Assembly: GCA_033239525.1 (NCBI GenBank)
Contig: BSYO01000003.1
Location: forward strand, 28,513,540-28,577,539
Length of the DNA stretch: 64,000 nt
Origin: Nepenthes gracilis
Taxonomy: Eukaryota > Streptophyta > Magnoliopsida > Caryophyllales > Nepenthaceae
Direction of reading: 5' to 3'
The notes under the pieces are model-generated. The model made no database searches. It had not been told where the DNA came from and saw nothing but the letters and a program-made list of their open reading frames with translations. The translations under genes were made by a program, and so were the position numbers. Shown here in pieces: positions 1-14,900 of this stretch (positions are counted from its first letter, which is position 1; each line of letters begins with the position of its first letter).

Positions 1-2922
1 TCTCCCAGAATCATCTCAGGCAGCTCCTACATTGTCTTGAGTAACTACTGCAAGCCATCTCAGACAGCCCTGGCTAACCACCTTGGTCAACTCCAGCAAA
101 CTGTCTTGGGCATTCCCATAAATCAGCTCAAGCCCTTCAAAAATTTTCTTGAGCACTTGGTTCATGGATGTACATGTCTCTCGCATCCTTGCTTGCTCCC
201 AAAGACCTCCTCATATCTTAGGGACCAGTGTGCCTCCCACATTCTAGTGCTTGTGTACCTAGCATGTGCGCCAAAATTCATCCGAGTGCCATAACAACAT
301 TTTGTGTATTGTTGAATAATCCTAATTCAAGGTTATGGCGCCAGTGTTGTTAAAGGCACAATGCACAAATGGTTCCTAGGGCCTAGGCACAATGTGAAGG
401 CAAATGAAAATGAGGTGTGTATTTATGAAATATGCACATAGAATGTTTTTGAAATAAATTTCATTTGTTAAAACCAATAATAAAATTAAAAATATTATTT
501 TTGATAATAATTATAAACTCATAATTTTAATAGCAATATAAAATATGACAATTAATGAGTATAACTTACCACAACACTCAAGAACAATGAAATTCATCAA
601 CAAACTTGAATTATTATTCTCAAGATACTCATATTAAAAACTAATGTTTATTATCGGCATAAAAAATTTCATCTTCTTCTCATTCATTGGGTTATATGCT
701 TGAATGACTCTTCATCTTCATATTTCTATCTAAGTTAAAATTTTTATTATTTACAAACTCTAATGGAGCAGTACTAGAGGCATTTGTCATTCCAAGTTCA
801 CATTATTTCTCAATTTAGTGTGATATGTCGCTTGATTTACTTCAACAATTCTAGTAAAAACCCTTTTCAAGGAATCATTATAATATGTAAAGTCATTATT
901 CTCATCATAATCTTCATTGAATTTTCTAATCAACTACTAATTACTTTCATAAATCAAAATTTCACAAACACCGAGTTAATATTAGAAGTACTAGTCAAAT
1001 ATAGTAGCTGTTTTAATAAGAAGTAGTTTATTTTATTGGTAAACAATCTATAAGGTCCTCAATATGCGCACCTTGAGCTTCAAAAAAGACGTGTCTTAGA
1101 ACTTAGGTGTGTGCCTCTTGGAATGTGCCTCACATATGTATGTTGAAGTGCCAAGCTTTGAACCCTGAGTCTAGGCATCATTCAGGTATGCCTTCAACAT
1201 AGTATGATGCATACTCACGAGCTTCACATGCATGCTCAGATTGCACACACACTACAGTGTTGAGCTGCCAGTTCCGAGTCGCATGAACACTCAATTGCCA
1301 AGCTTTTGTGCTGAGCTGTGTGCGCATTCCATGTCACACCCCTAATTTGCAGGTGTGTGTTCTATCATGCTCCGGCACATCTGTTTCATGTCCTGCACAC
1401 TCTTGCCGCTCCTGCATCCGTATGAGTGTGCTAATGCTGTGTCTGCATCTGATGGCTTGCTCGCTGTGCAGGTGCATAAGTGCTGCACACTGTGTACATT
1501 ATGTTTGTGCATTCACTTTGAGGTTTATTATGTCTCACCTTGCTCGTCCGGGTAGTTAGCACAGGCACAAGGCTGAAGCCAGTGCTGTGAACTTCTTGGT
1601 CATTGTGCTCATGGGATAACTAACCACCCTGCTGGAAGAGGCCAATGTTTTTGTTGGTGCTATGGATTGCATGTAGTCTGTAATTCCTTCTCAAATTTTC
1701 ACATTGGAAAATCCTTTTCACATGTTGATTGGAATCCTATTACTGTATTCCTGTCACTATCAGATTGTGCTTTTAAATTCTAGATGGCACAACATATTTA
1801 TGTTCTTTTGGAATTTTTTTTTTGTCACTATCACAACGTATATCTAATAATTTTTTTTAATTATTTGTGGGTATGCAAGATTTTCGTAACATTGCAACAT
1901 TCATGCTCTCATTATATCTACTCTCACCAAAGAAGTTAGGTTTTTTCTTAAAAAAAATCATTTTTGCTGGTACTTGAAAGAGTTATTGAAGATGCAGATG
2001 TGAAAAAAAGTTTTGGATGTCAATTTTGTTTATGTATTACCAAATGATGACAACTCTGAAATTTGTTTTTGAAACAGACTAGCATTTAAGACTAGTTATT
2101 GACTAGTTTCTTGTCAAAGATTGCTAGTGGATAGATAACAAAGAATGGTTTTAAAATTGACTTATTACATTCTAAATCACCAAGAGATTATCAATGAGCT
2201 CTAACTAAAGTGGAATCTTTCCCACTCCCTTGTAGTGTTGACTTGGGCTCGAGTCCTTTTAGAACACAGAAAAAACACCTTTTCCCTCAAAAAACATAAA
2301 ATTGGGAATTTGCCACTCTTATTTTTTCCTTCGGCCTGCACTTGAACTATGTGTATGTTAGGTTAAGAGCATTGTGTAGCATAATAATGCAATTATTAAC
2401 TTACTATTCCACTTGTTGAATGTCCAGACATAGAACTGGCACGGATCCCCATTGATAAGTTCATTCTCTAATATCTCGCATTTTTGCTGGTGTCATGCAG
2501 TTCTAACATCCATATGGGAGTCCAGATGTGTAGGATTGTTCTCTGCTGTCTCCTATGCCTATAAGATACCTACAGTTGGGAATGTTAATTGGTTGTCCAG
2601 TGTCTATGTGGCCTTAGTTGATACTAGTTGAAGGTGGAGAGGATTATTCACAGTTCTGGAAGAGGCCACGCATGTTATTTGAGTTGGAACTGTGGAAGTT
2701 GGAAACCTTTGCATTATATAAGGCTTAGTGAATGTTTGATGTCTGGAATGTAGGATGAGATTTTGAGAACAATAATTAGGTCCAGTAGGGACTTGTTCTT
2801 GGCCTTTTCTCACCGTCTATATTCTCAAAGTCAGTAAATGTGAAAGTTGAAGTAGAGAAAGAGAGATTCTAAATACTGGACTGGTAGACGCTTCACTATA
2901 CAATCTCTTATTTGGTTTGCAG
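1..2922. other. Intron 1 / upstream part of the carrier gene, no supported gene
   Basis: No exon, RNA gene or recognisable transposon domain could be supported here. The first exon of the carrier gene downstream, which should encode the N-terminal helix ending at the first PxD signature, was looked for and not found, so this stretch is probably intron or lies downstream of an exon outside the window. Two stretches, about 340-430 and 1040-1200, share a vocabulary of GGCAC/GTGCC and CCTAGG words in roughly opposite orientation, which suggests an old non-autonomous transposon, but no clean terminal repeats were found. The region 1220-1560 is rich in TGTGC/TGCAC words. Confidence 0.4.
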
Positions 2923-5900
2923 ATGTTATAAAAGTTAGACTGCAAATGCAACTTGTTGGTCAAAGAGGACCTTTAACAGGAATGGTACATCTTACAGCTT
3001 TCAGAGTTTCGTCTTTAGGATATCAAATCAATCTGCAGTTTTTAGGCATTTTCAACCTATGCAGGGACAGCTTTTTGTTCAGATGTTGAAAAATGAAGGG
3101 CCAATCTCTTTGTATCTTGGATTGGCACCTGCATTGAGCAGGTCAGTTCTTTATGGAGGCCTACGTTTGGGATTGTATGAACCTTCAAAGCATGTCTGTG
3201 AGTTGGCATTTGGTTCTTCCAATATCCTTGTTAAAATTGCATCTGGGGCATTTGCTGGTTCCCTTGCAACTGCACTGACTAATCCTCTTGAAGTTTTGAA
3301 GGTTATTCAAACACCTAGTGTTTCTTTTATTAAATCCTTGAAAGTATTTCTGTGAAGTGAGCTTTGTTTATCAGGTGCGTTTGCAAATGCATTCTAGCTC
3401 AAGAGGGGTTATAAACGAAATGCGCCAGGTTGCTTTAGAAGGGGGTGTAATAGCTCTTTGGAAGGGTGTTGGCCCTGCAATGACAAGAGCTGCTGCTTTG
3501 ACCTCATCACAGCTGACAACATATGATGAATCCAAGCGAGTTAAGTTCTAGTACCCTATTTTTCTTGTATAGTGTTTGCCACCATAATTTCCAACATTTT
3601 TTGTGATTGGATTTTGGGGTTTTTTTTTTAGTATAGAAGACTTCTCTCTCTCTCTCTCTCTCCCCCCCTCCTCCCTCTCTCCTCTTTCTCTGGCTCCTCT
3701 TTCTTTTGCTCCCCCCACTCTCTTTTATCTTTCTTTTCCTCTATCTGATACTATAGCAACTTTGTTCACTTAATGTGCAGGCTTTGGTGAGATGGACACC
3801 TCTTGAAGAAGGATTTCATTTGCATCTCATGTATAAAACAGACTTGTCTTCTCTACTATTTCCTTGAAGCTTCAATTTCTCAACCAGAATTTTTTGTAAC
3901 ATCATGGTAATTGAGCTAATATGATTATTGGTCAGCTTGTTTGTCCCTTCTTGTGGCAACGTTTTTAGGTGGTCTGGACTATGTGGTTCCTTTGCCACGC
4001 ACTTGTGAGATTCACTGTTACCCCCATTGATTTAATGAGAGGATTGGCGTGGTCTGTGGCCATCCTGTTGTCCATGAAGGCAGGCAAATGAAAGTGAAAG
4101 AATAGAAATATATAGTCTACTCTAACATGATGTTAATTGATGCTTTAAGATAACATATTATTTATAGTACTTTTTGCTAAGTCATCCCACTCCTCTTCCT
4201 CCACATAGTGCCCACTCATATATCAAAGAAGAGAAAGTGTTCTTTTTGGTAAACCAAACCAAACCAACAGCACTACTGTTTTCACGTTAAGGTTAGCTAC
4301 TGGATTCTTTAGCTCCACTTAGATACATTGTTGTTGTCTTCTTTGCTGTCTTCAACTATGCAAGATTATTCTTGATGCTTTCATTTAAATTATTCTTCGG
4401 CCTTTGCCTATTCCTTTTTTATAAACCTTTTACATCTATCACATCTCTTACTAGCACACCATATGGTCTTTGCTTCATTCAACTAAATCACCTTAAAACT
4501 TAACTATGTCTCTCTCTCTCATTTGTCTTTCATTAGAGCTGTTATGACTAATGGCATTTTCATCACTGGGAATTTCATCTCTCCTTGCATGACTAACTGC
4601 ACATCCTTTTTGAAGATCATCTCTGCCACTACTAGCTTTTAACCATGTTACTTTAATGCACATTATAATGATTTATCATTAAGTTTGAGCCGTATCATTC
4701 AATGTAAGGGCCCTAATGTTAGTAGCTGTATGCCCTATAAGTTAATTGCATCTAATGTGATAGGTCACTATTCATGTACATATTTATTCAATTTTGTTAA
4801 AAGACAATTTATATTTATCATATTTTAATCGTATTATTTACATGATAAAATCTCTAGATTGGAGTAACACATTAATTATTATGATAAGGTTATAATTATG
4901 AACTTTTATTCCTTATAAGCTTTGATCTTAAATATTTATGGTTGTAGGATTACTAAAACAGGACACTAGTGATCCAATTAAACATTATATTATGCCAACC
5001 CGTTAAAGGGAGTGATTAAGATCATGGCCATTTGTATAGCTGACACTATGGTAAATATACAAGAACTCATTGAAAAATGGGTTCACAAGAAGTTTTCCAT
5101 GTTAATAAGAAGCTCTCACATCATTGGTGGATAAATGATTTTTTGACTTGAGACACCTTAATATCTTATATGTTATTTACTATGCTTTGATACTACTAAT
5201 ATGTGTCTAATAATTAGATAAATAGAGGTATTTATTAAGAATAATAAGAAACATATTGAGATAGAAGAGTGATTAGTAAAGGATTTATCATTCCTAGCAA
5301 AAGAGAAGGGATATTCCATATGATTTGTTGAATTAATGATTCATTAAATCATTGACCAAGGTAATTAATTATTTAGAAAAGTTTCTAATTAAACAAATCA
5401 TTTATTTAAATATCATAAATACATATAAACACATTAATGGGTTGACTTTTGCCATTACCTTTTGAGTTGTTTAGGATATAGGATGATGAAAGGATTAAAT
5501 TTATACGGTGACTATTATGAAAAGGTTTTTTGAATATATATATATAAGTATTTGCTTCATTTGGGTGATCACAATTTATTGTTAGATATCACTAATAATC
5601 CGTAAAAATCTTTAATTAGTTATTAATTAATTAATTAAGAAAATTTGAAATAGTTCAATTACAATTAAAAGTGTTTAATTTGTTAAATAAAATTTAATAA
5701 TTTTTACTACTAGTTTATTGTTAAACTTACTGGGCAACACATATTACAGTATCAGATTTGTTGTTGTAAAAGAAAATAATAAATATTGGTAGTAACTATT
5801 TTTTAAGGCATTTATTAGAAAGGAATTGATTGAGATTAATTATTAATTAGGGTGGTTTATGAGGAGTCAAAAGACTTCCCTATTTGTTAGATTAAATGCA

Positions 5901-8900
5901 AATCATTTGTCCTTTTCTCTCATCCCTTATTAATTTTGGAGAGAGCCTAATGTTATGGTCCAAATTTTCAAGTCATAAAACCTTGCGGCGCATCTAGTTC
6001 TCAACGGGAATAGATGTCAACCAAGTTGACTTAGGAGCACTCTTAAGTATTGGAATCGATCCCGAGAAGCAAACACAAAATTGATGTCAGTGTCGAGTAT
6101 TTAGAATACAAGTAGTTGTTAATTAAAAGTGTAGAAATACAAACAAATAATTAATAGTAACAGGTAATAATAAGATATGGAAAAAAATTTAAGAATTTAT
6201 TCTCCCATATAGAAGTTTTTATGCATTTTAGCATTTGGCACTATTATAGATTAAAAGTTCTGAACTTTCACAACGGGACATCTAATTTTTTTACAATATT
6301 AAAATTCAAACTAAATTCATCGAAATTTAAGAAAAATTCAAAAATGCAAGAAAAATTATATAAAAATTTACATGGCTCAGTTTGGATTCTAACATCATTC
6401 CCCTACTAAGCTATCAACGTTTTTATTGACTTGACCTTCAGGATAGCTTTGACTTATCACCTTTTCAATCTCACGTCTTTAGCAAGTTCCCAGCTGGTTT
6501 CTTTTATTAGTTTTCTCTTCCATTTCACAAGTGTTTTTTTCTTATTCTTCCAAGATGATGTTGTTAACTCCTATTTAGTAATGTTTCTTCAACTTCTAGC
6601 ACTGATGGTGGTTTCATTTTAATGTTAATGCACTGTGACTGGTTGCTTGAGAGGCTGTCTATGTCAAGATAATATGGCATCAAATAGCTCACTTGGAAGA
6701 TAGGTAAACCTTCATCAATTCTGGAGGATTTATCTTATATGATGCCTTCCCCCACGAGCAATGATTTGGACAGGCTTTCATATTTTTGTAGGAGGCCCTT
6801 ATCTCTTTTTCTGAGGAACCTCATCTACTTTTGGAAAAGCTTCACCAGTATAAGATCTCCCACATTGAATTCCACAAGTTGCCTTTTTTGATCTGTCACT
6901 TTTTCGTTTAGTGAGACACTTTTTCCAAATTGGCTTTGGCAATTTCCATGTTTTGCTTCTACTCTTGGGCAAAGTTAAAACTATGAAGACACTTATCTTT
7001 ATATGGCTTGGTCATGGTGTGTGGAAGAAGTAATTATTAACTTGTTATAATCTGAAAATGGCTCTTATTTGAAGAAAAGCACTTTTCAGCTTTAAAACAA
7101 AATTGAACAATATTGAGAATCTTTATCCAATCCTTCTGACTAGCATTCATAAAATGTCACAAATATTCCTCGAGTAGGTCATTGAATTTCTTCATTTGAC
7201 CATTTGTTTGAGGATGGTAACTCGATGAGATATTCAATTCTAAACCGAGTAGTTTAAAGAGTTTTAACTAGAAGGCTCCGATGAAGCACCTATTTTTATT
7301 GCTCACAATGCTTTGGGGTGTTCTTTAATATTTGATGTGTTTAAAGAAAAGGGATGTTGTCGCCTCCCCTGAACAATCTCTTGATATTTTAAGAAATGTG
7401 TCGTACTTTAAAAGGCGGTCTACGACCAGCGAGATACACGCATACTCACCAACCTTGGGCAACCCCATGATGATGTCAAGAGAAATACTTTCTTAGGGTC
7501 TACTAGGTACGATGAGAGGTTCTAGCAATCCCATCATCTTTGGACATTTAATTTTATCTTGTTTACAAGTGAGATATGTTTTCGTGTAGCTCGTCACATC
7601 ATCCATTATTTTGGGCTAGTAATAGTCTTTCTATTGTAGGATTAGAGTATACTACCATCCCGAGTAACCAATCTATAGAATGTTATGACACTCCCCGAGG
7701 AGCATGTCCTCCAACCTTAGATTTAAAAACCTAGTGTCCTTTCGTGAATATCAATCCATCGCTAACTTAGAATCTCCGAGTTTTACCTTTTCAAATAAAT
7801 TGAAGTAAAGTTACGACCATTGGGTCCTTCTCAAGGTTTAGCTTAACCTATTCTTTGATGGTTGTGATAATCTCGCTAGTTGATAGATGTGCTACTCAAG
7901 ACAAGATAATGGGGTGCAGTCATCTACTAAGAGCATCTAAGGCTAGGTTGCTACGTTTGGATTTGTGCACTAACTCCATGTTGAATTTCGCTAATAACTC
8001 TTGCCACCAAGCTTTCTTTGACATTAACTTCAATTGGGTAAGGATTTAGCTGGCAGTAGTATTAGTTTTTACTACGAACTTAGAGCTGAGCAAATAATGC
8101 CTCCAGATCCTCAAATAGTGTATGATTGCTAGCAACTCCTTTTGGGCCGTATAACATCGTTCAATCTCATTTAGCTTCCTACTCTCGTAGAATACTGGAT
8201 GGCCTTCTTGCAATAGACCCCTCCGAGAGCCAAATCTAATGCATCAGTTTGCACCCCAAAGTGCTTAGTAACTTCTAGAAGGGCTAACACCTTTAATTTC
8301 TTAAACGCTTCTTGACATACCTTTGATCACTCCCACTTCTTATCCTTTTTGAATAAATCCATGAAAGGTACTGCTTTCTTTGAGTATCCTTTTATGAATT
8401 GTCAATAGTAGTTAGTAAGGACAAGGAATGAGATCAGCTCACTTACACCTATTGAGACTAGCCAATCTGAGATAACTTGTGCTTTATTTGGATTCATTAT
8501 GATTAGACCTCTCCCTACGCAGTGCCCTAGGAAGCTAATCTTCTCTTGACAAACGAGCTCTTCTCACACTTTACGTAGAGATGATTGTCATTCAACTTCT
8601 AGAAGACTAATCTTAGATATTTCAGGTGATCTTCTAGGTTTGAACTATATATCACAATATCATATAAGTAAACCATTACAAATTTATCCAAGTATTCATG
8701 GAAGACCTGGTTCATCAACGTACAAAACGTTGTTGGGCGAATCAATCAAAAGCATTATGAGCCGCTCGAAAGCTTTATATCTTGTAACACATGTAGCTTC
8801 TAACTCATCTCCCTCTATGATATGACTTATTGATAGCCCGATCCCAAGTAGAGCTTCATGAAGTTTCTTACGTTGCTCAATTGTTCAAACAAGTCTTTGA

Positions 8901-11900
8901 AAGGAATCGGATAGTGGTTCTTCACGTGCACTTTGTTTAGGGCCTGTAGTCAATGCAAAGACATAAAATCTCTTGGGTCCAAATAAAATGGGTCCATGAT
9001 AGCTAACCCGGATGGAGAAAAATAAATAGTCTGGATGCGACAAAATTAAGGACTCAGATGGGAGAATGAATGACTAATAATCCCAAAATAAACGGGCCAA
9101 TCGGAGGTGCCTACTTGTGCACCTGTGGCAAGGACATATAGATCTTTGGTGCCATGCATGCAGCTAAGGCTGCATATTTGGTGCGTCACTATAGTTTGGC
9201 ATTTCCTGTTAGGTACATTGTCACTATGGAAATCATTGCCTCATCCGAATCCATCTTTGCAACCCTAAATTATTGTTCCAGATTGAAGATGAAATTGTCA
9301 AGCTCCTTTGAATCTCGCATACTATCATATGAGTGAAGTTCTAAGGCTTGACTCTGCCACTATCGAAGATATTATCATAAGTCATGACAGCGCACACTAG
9401 AAGACTCACCTTGCTCGTGAGCTCAACATTCTCTTTTTACAACACCCTTATCAAGTTGCAAATATCATTAGTTAGGTCCTTAACCATTTCTTTTAGGGAC
9501 CTCAACTGGATGGTGAGACTATCCGCCCATCTTAAAAGCTTATAGACGAGTCACTATAGTCGGATGAATCGCAAGAGTCATTTGAGTAGTCGGATGTGGT
9601 GTTATTTGGGCCATCACTATCTTCCCACTGTATGAGATTTTTTGACAATCGAGGCATTTCTTACTACTCATCTCATAAATTAGTCTCTAATACCCGCTGT
9701 TATAGTCAAAATTTTTAAGCTACAAAACCATGTGTCACGTTTGGTTTCCAATGAGAACAAACGCTGGTTAAGTTTACCCAATAGCACTCTTAAGTGTTAG
9801 GATCAATCTTAGTATGCAAACTTGAAAATGGTGCCGGTGTCAAGTTTTTTGAGCGTAAGTAAGTTGTTAATTAAAAGTGCGAAAATACAAACAATCAATC
9901 AATAGCTATAGGCAATAATGGAATATTGATGAAGATTTAAAAAAATTCATTCTCTCTTATAAAGTTTTTTGAGTCTTTTAGCATTTGACATTAGGATATA
10001 TTAAAAGTCCTCAATTTTCACAATGAAGTATTTAATTTATTTTATAATATTAAAATTCAAATTAAATTCATCTAAATTCTTGAAGTGTTAGAAAATAATC
10101 ATCAAATGAAAGCTAACACACATATTCAGTGGTTTTTAGTTTGTACAACAAACACAACAATAAATCGAGGATATTAGTATGGATAACATTTCAAATGGAT
10201 AATTGAGCAGTATATCAATTTAAGGATGATCGGTATGTTTCACATCAATTTCATTTCTAATGTAAATGTTGTATTATCATTTTGCTGAATAAAAGGGTGA
10301 TCTTGGTTATTAAAATCATGAAAATTTTTATTTTCTGCAGCGTTTTGATCATGATTTCCTTACGCCTAAAGCACTTGTTGATTTCATCCAACCCTCTTTG
10401 ATTTGGTGAATAGAATTGCCATCATCCTCCCAATTTTTCTGGGACCTTTAGCGCAAGATATTTACAATAGTTCCTCAGTGTTAATCTTTCCACCTCTGTC
10501 CTAACATTTTTACTATGTATTACTTTCATACTTAATTCGCATTTCATGTACCTAGTTTTTTATTATACTAGTTCTATAACTTTGGCTTCCAAAGTTTCTC
10601 CCCAGACTTCCAACATAGCTTGACACCTTTGTTTGTCTCATCCACCAACACCATATGATATGAAAATAGCACATATCAAGGCACATTGTAGTGTTAATTT
10701 GCCTAATTATTTCATCCATAATCAAAAAAATGGTGAGGGCCTAAAATTGACCTTTTGTTATAAAGCAATCATAATTGAAAAGTGCCTGTATATTTCCTAC
10801 ATGTGTCTCATACAAGTCACTATCATATGTTAAAATAGTAGTGTCTATATAGGTTATAGCCATAACAATGTCAGTATAGGATGTCATAGAGCAAAAGAAA
10901 TTTCATCTGTGACTACATTGAAACCTAAATACACTAAAAATTTACAATATTTAATCATATTTTATATATTTGAAAAACTTAATTCAATTTTATTCAATGG
11001 AATCAACAATTTAATGCAAATAATCTCTATCAAGTAACAAAACGACAAAACTAACACGTAGTAAAGTTAACTCTAGCGATAATTCTACAATAAGCAATAA
11101 ATATCAATTAGCAAATTCAACTATAATATACAAGTTGAAGCTATATTATGTTAGAAACACTATATTCATAAGATATGTGTTAAAAATACTAGATTCAAGC
11201 TAAATCAAACAAACAAAGGGATCTAAAATGAAAATCTTATTGTTTGTTCTTCATGAAAAAAGTTTGGGTCGAAGCTCAAATCTATTACAAAAACTAAGCT
11301 TTCAAAAGAGGAAATTTGTTTCAAGTTGTGAAGCTAAAGTTTAGGTATGATTTAAGAGACACACTAATAGTACAAGTGTACCACAATTTTACTAGAAAAG
11401 ATAATGTGGCACCTATGTGGTCCATTCAATTGGAGAAAGTGAGAAAAAAAAATCACTCAACAAGTGCCACATATTTTTTTAGATTTAAAGTAAACTTATA
11501 GTAAAAGTAGTATATTTCATGATTTAATTATAGTGTATTTGAGTTATAAAGGGAAAATTTTGAGAAGTGGTGTTGGTTTCAAGCACTTGTGAAATAGGAA
11601 GAGAAAAAGAGAGGGCTGAGGGTGAGAAGAAAGCAGACCAGAGTATCAGGCCTGTGATGAGGAAAAAAAGCTATGGGGGCCATAAAATATTGGCCAATGT
11701 ATTGTCCATATTGAGTGTAACTGCAAATATTTCAAATTTTGGATGATTTATCACCAGTATAGTGACATATCGTAACTGTTTTACATTGTCTAGAAGCATC
11801 AGTATCAGGGGAGCCCAATATATATATATATATATAATGGCCAATATTTTTTTGTATGGTCACTATCCATCATATGTGTTTTTATAACTTGGATGAATGT

Positions 11901-14900
11901 CTCGGAAATTCTCTTATATATGTATAATGGCCAATATTTTTTTGTATGGTCACTATCCATCATATGCATTTTTATAACTTTGATGAATGCATCGGAAATT
12001 CTATTTTTCTCTAAATTTTTTAGGAGGGCTTCTCTTGGTCCATCTTCAGGCTCTAGGTCAGGGTCTTTGAGCATGTCAACCTCTCTCTCTGGAGGCTTGG
12101 TCTGCTGATGTCTCTTATACAAAGATTTGCATTTCACATTTCTCTTGGAACTGGATTGTATGCTATCTTTACTTCGATAAACATAAATGTAGGTCCTTTT
12201 CTTTCCTTGACAGTTCCTTGTTTATCAGCTTAATATGATGATTCACCACTCTTCAGGGTGTAAGGACCTTTGACAATTATTTTTGCCTCATATCATCAGA
12301 TTCTTCCTAAAGGTACTCGACTTAAGTTGGTATTGCTACTAACTTGACATCTTCCTTCATGGAAAGTGGTGCAAGGAAGATAGCCTCATCCTGTTTAAGC
12401 CCGCTCTTCAACTGAAGGGCAAACAATATCTCATTTTTACTCTTCTTGTCTGATTCTTTCGGCTTTTATGAAACTTTACTAGACATGATCTCTCTCTCGT
12501 GATTAGCACCAAGTTCAAGTAGGGGCATAGGCATTCCTTTTATCATCTTGAGGATTTCTAAACCCAAGATCAAGTCAAAGTTGTTCATTGGCATTTCTGT
12601 AAGTTAAGCTTTCCTTCCACTCACCTAGCCTTACTGGCACAAACTTGGCTACATGGGGTGTGTTTCACTTATTGAGTTGACAGCCTTCATGTGGCTGTGA
12701 TCTTTCTCACGTTGCATACCTAACTGCTGTGCTTTGGCCCATGCCACAAACCACTCGTGTCAACTATGACATATGATGGGTTTTTGAACTTTTATTGTTC
12801 TGGCAAAATAAACATCGAAGTATCTCTACTTTTTTGTTAAAATATCTCAACGTTCTCAGTAGTGTAATTATAATGTTGCTACCCTAAAAATAACTGAGTA
12901 CATCAATAACTACTCCTGGTGCAAGAAGCTAAAAACATACAATAATACCATGATGATTTGGATCATCCTAATGCTCCAAATATTGTAGAACTTGAAAGAG
13001 GTCCTACTCTGCTGTACTTCATGGAGCACAGACTACCACCAGGGCATGATCTGATATTCTCTGCAGTGGCTCCAGAAAGTTGGCCTGTTATCTTCCATAA
13101 TAAAGAAACCCGGAACCATTACCAAATGCCTCTTGATTATTGCACCAACTATTACAAGTGCCCTTGACCCTTCAAATCCTCCAAACCTGCCTCAGGAAAC
13201 ATGCAGCCATCTGAGCACATGGCCTTTTTGAAACACCAAAATAACATTTTCTTTGCAAGAAAGGATAAAATTAAAATCCCCATCAATAGCTAGGGATCCT
13301 GACACTAAACAGAAAAAACTCAACATTATATTTCCAATCAGCTTTCCTCTGTCCAGGGGTTTGGAAAGCATACATAACATCAAAGATACGCCACAATTAC
13401 TTACAAACAGCTTCCACTTTGCAGCAGAGGCATTGATCTGAGCCTTTTATGTAGGAGACATTCAATTTCCTCGATCGCAGATGAGCCAAATTCTGCCATT
13501 TCAATTGAGTGGTCCTGTGGGATAGAACACAGCAAATAGAAAGCGAAAAAGCACCACCACAAGGCCAGACCCATTCTTTTGAATCTCAGCCAAGATGCTT
13601 ATTAGTAATTTTTTACCCATTCCCACTCTTTAGCACAAATATCTAGAATTTTCTTGAAATGATTTCTTTTATTCTTGTTTCTACTACAATCATCAAATGC
13701 AACTTGCTCATGGCCCTAATTGCCTTGTTTCTCTGCCGTGGTTCACAGGTCCCCTCATATTCCATATGGCTTAGTTTACCACTCAGACATAGTAGAAATA
13801 GTAGCAATAACCTAATCATGACAGATAGAAATTTCAAGTGTTGCAAACATAGAAGGCTTGACCATTACCTCCTCCATACTTCTATGCTTTTCAGCACTCT
13901 CTACATTTAATGGACCTGCAGAAACTTGAATCAGCTTTGAATCTGGCTTAAGAGCTTGCTGTTCTGCTCTTTTCTGAGGCTGAGCTGATTTCAGATCTCA
14001 GATCTGATAGTCTTTAGTACTGTTCTGCAATTCTCATATGAGTATCCACATTTTGTGCATCGCTCCCATTTCTTCAGGATTTGTTCATATTGTGTCACTA
14101 GTTTCCGTCCAGGACACTAAGCTTCATTTCTTTGACCTATCTCTTCTCTTCTTCAATATCATCCAATTTGCCTTCACTAACTCATTGATTCTGCCTAATT
14201 CCACACCAATATCAGGTAGCTTAAGCTCTAGATTGGCTGTTATCATCATTGATTCATCTGATTATTGCTTTCTTGGATCGAATGAGTTTTCTCTTCTTTT
14301 GAAGAATCCATCAAATCTCAAACATTAAAAAACACAAATTCCTTCCAATATATCTTTCAAAGGAGACATCACAATTTTCCTGCTTGAATTTGCTGGAATC
14401 CTGTCACGTTTAGAAACATTATCCTTGTGCCTTGAGGTAACTACCTGTCCTGTTAAGGATCTTTCAATATCTTCAATACTTAATTTAGCTTCGTCTTTTT
14501 TATAGACCTATAAGATGAGGGATTCATATTTAATTGGAGCCAATAAACACTGAGCCTAAGGGTTGTTTCCCTAATTTACTTAAACTGTTTGTGGAAATAA
14601 CTCTTCCATCTTTCTTGATGTCTCATTTTCTGCAAGTTCCTGCTTCTCATTATCTGTTATATGTTTCACTTGATTCTAGTTTCTTTATTATTCTATGTCT
14701 TGCTTTAGCTAGTCTTATTGCACCATTTTCTCCCTGATGTTAAAGTCACCTATGCAAATTGTCATGCGCTTTACACTTAGTCTCATCACCCTCTTCCCTC
14801 TCACATAACCTGTTTTTACATATCTAAACCCTCATCACTTGTGCAAAGCTTTGTAATGATATCTCTCAGCTTTCTTTTTTCCTAGAGTTCCTTGCACCAC

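Larger units (their letters stand above)
5951..10104 (-). mobile_element. Degenerate Ty3/gypsy LTR retrotransposon in carrier intron
   Basis: Two related direct repeats (5951-6397 and 9699-10104) both begin TGTTATRGTC and end in CATCA-like sequence, and enclose pol debris read on the minus strand. In element order (right to left): 5' LTR, a primer-binding site resembling the 3' end of initiator tRNA-Met just left of 9699 (minus strand GGGTATTAGAGAC against the consensus TGGTATCAGAGC), a deleted gag/protease section, an RT remnant at about 8560-8740, and an integrase C-terminal remnant at about 6640-6900, then a polypurine tract AGTAGGGGAA and the 3' LTR. All domains carry many stops. Lineage is gypsy, probably a chromovirus type, judged from the RT and integrase tail wording. 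No matching target duplication was found. Confidence 0.75.

Noticed and set aside
1..2922. First exon of the carrier gene within this stretch
   Set aside because: No sequence encoding the expected helix ending in a Pro plus donor in the right phase was found.
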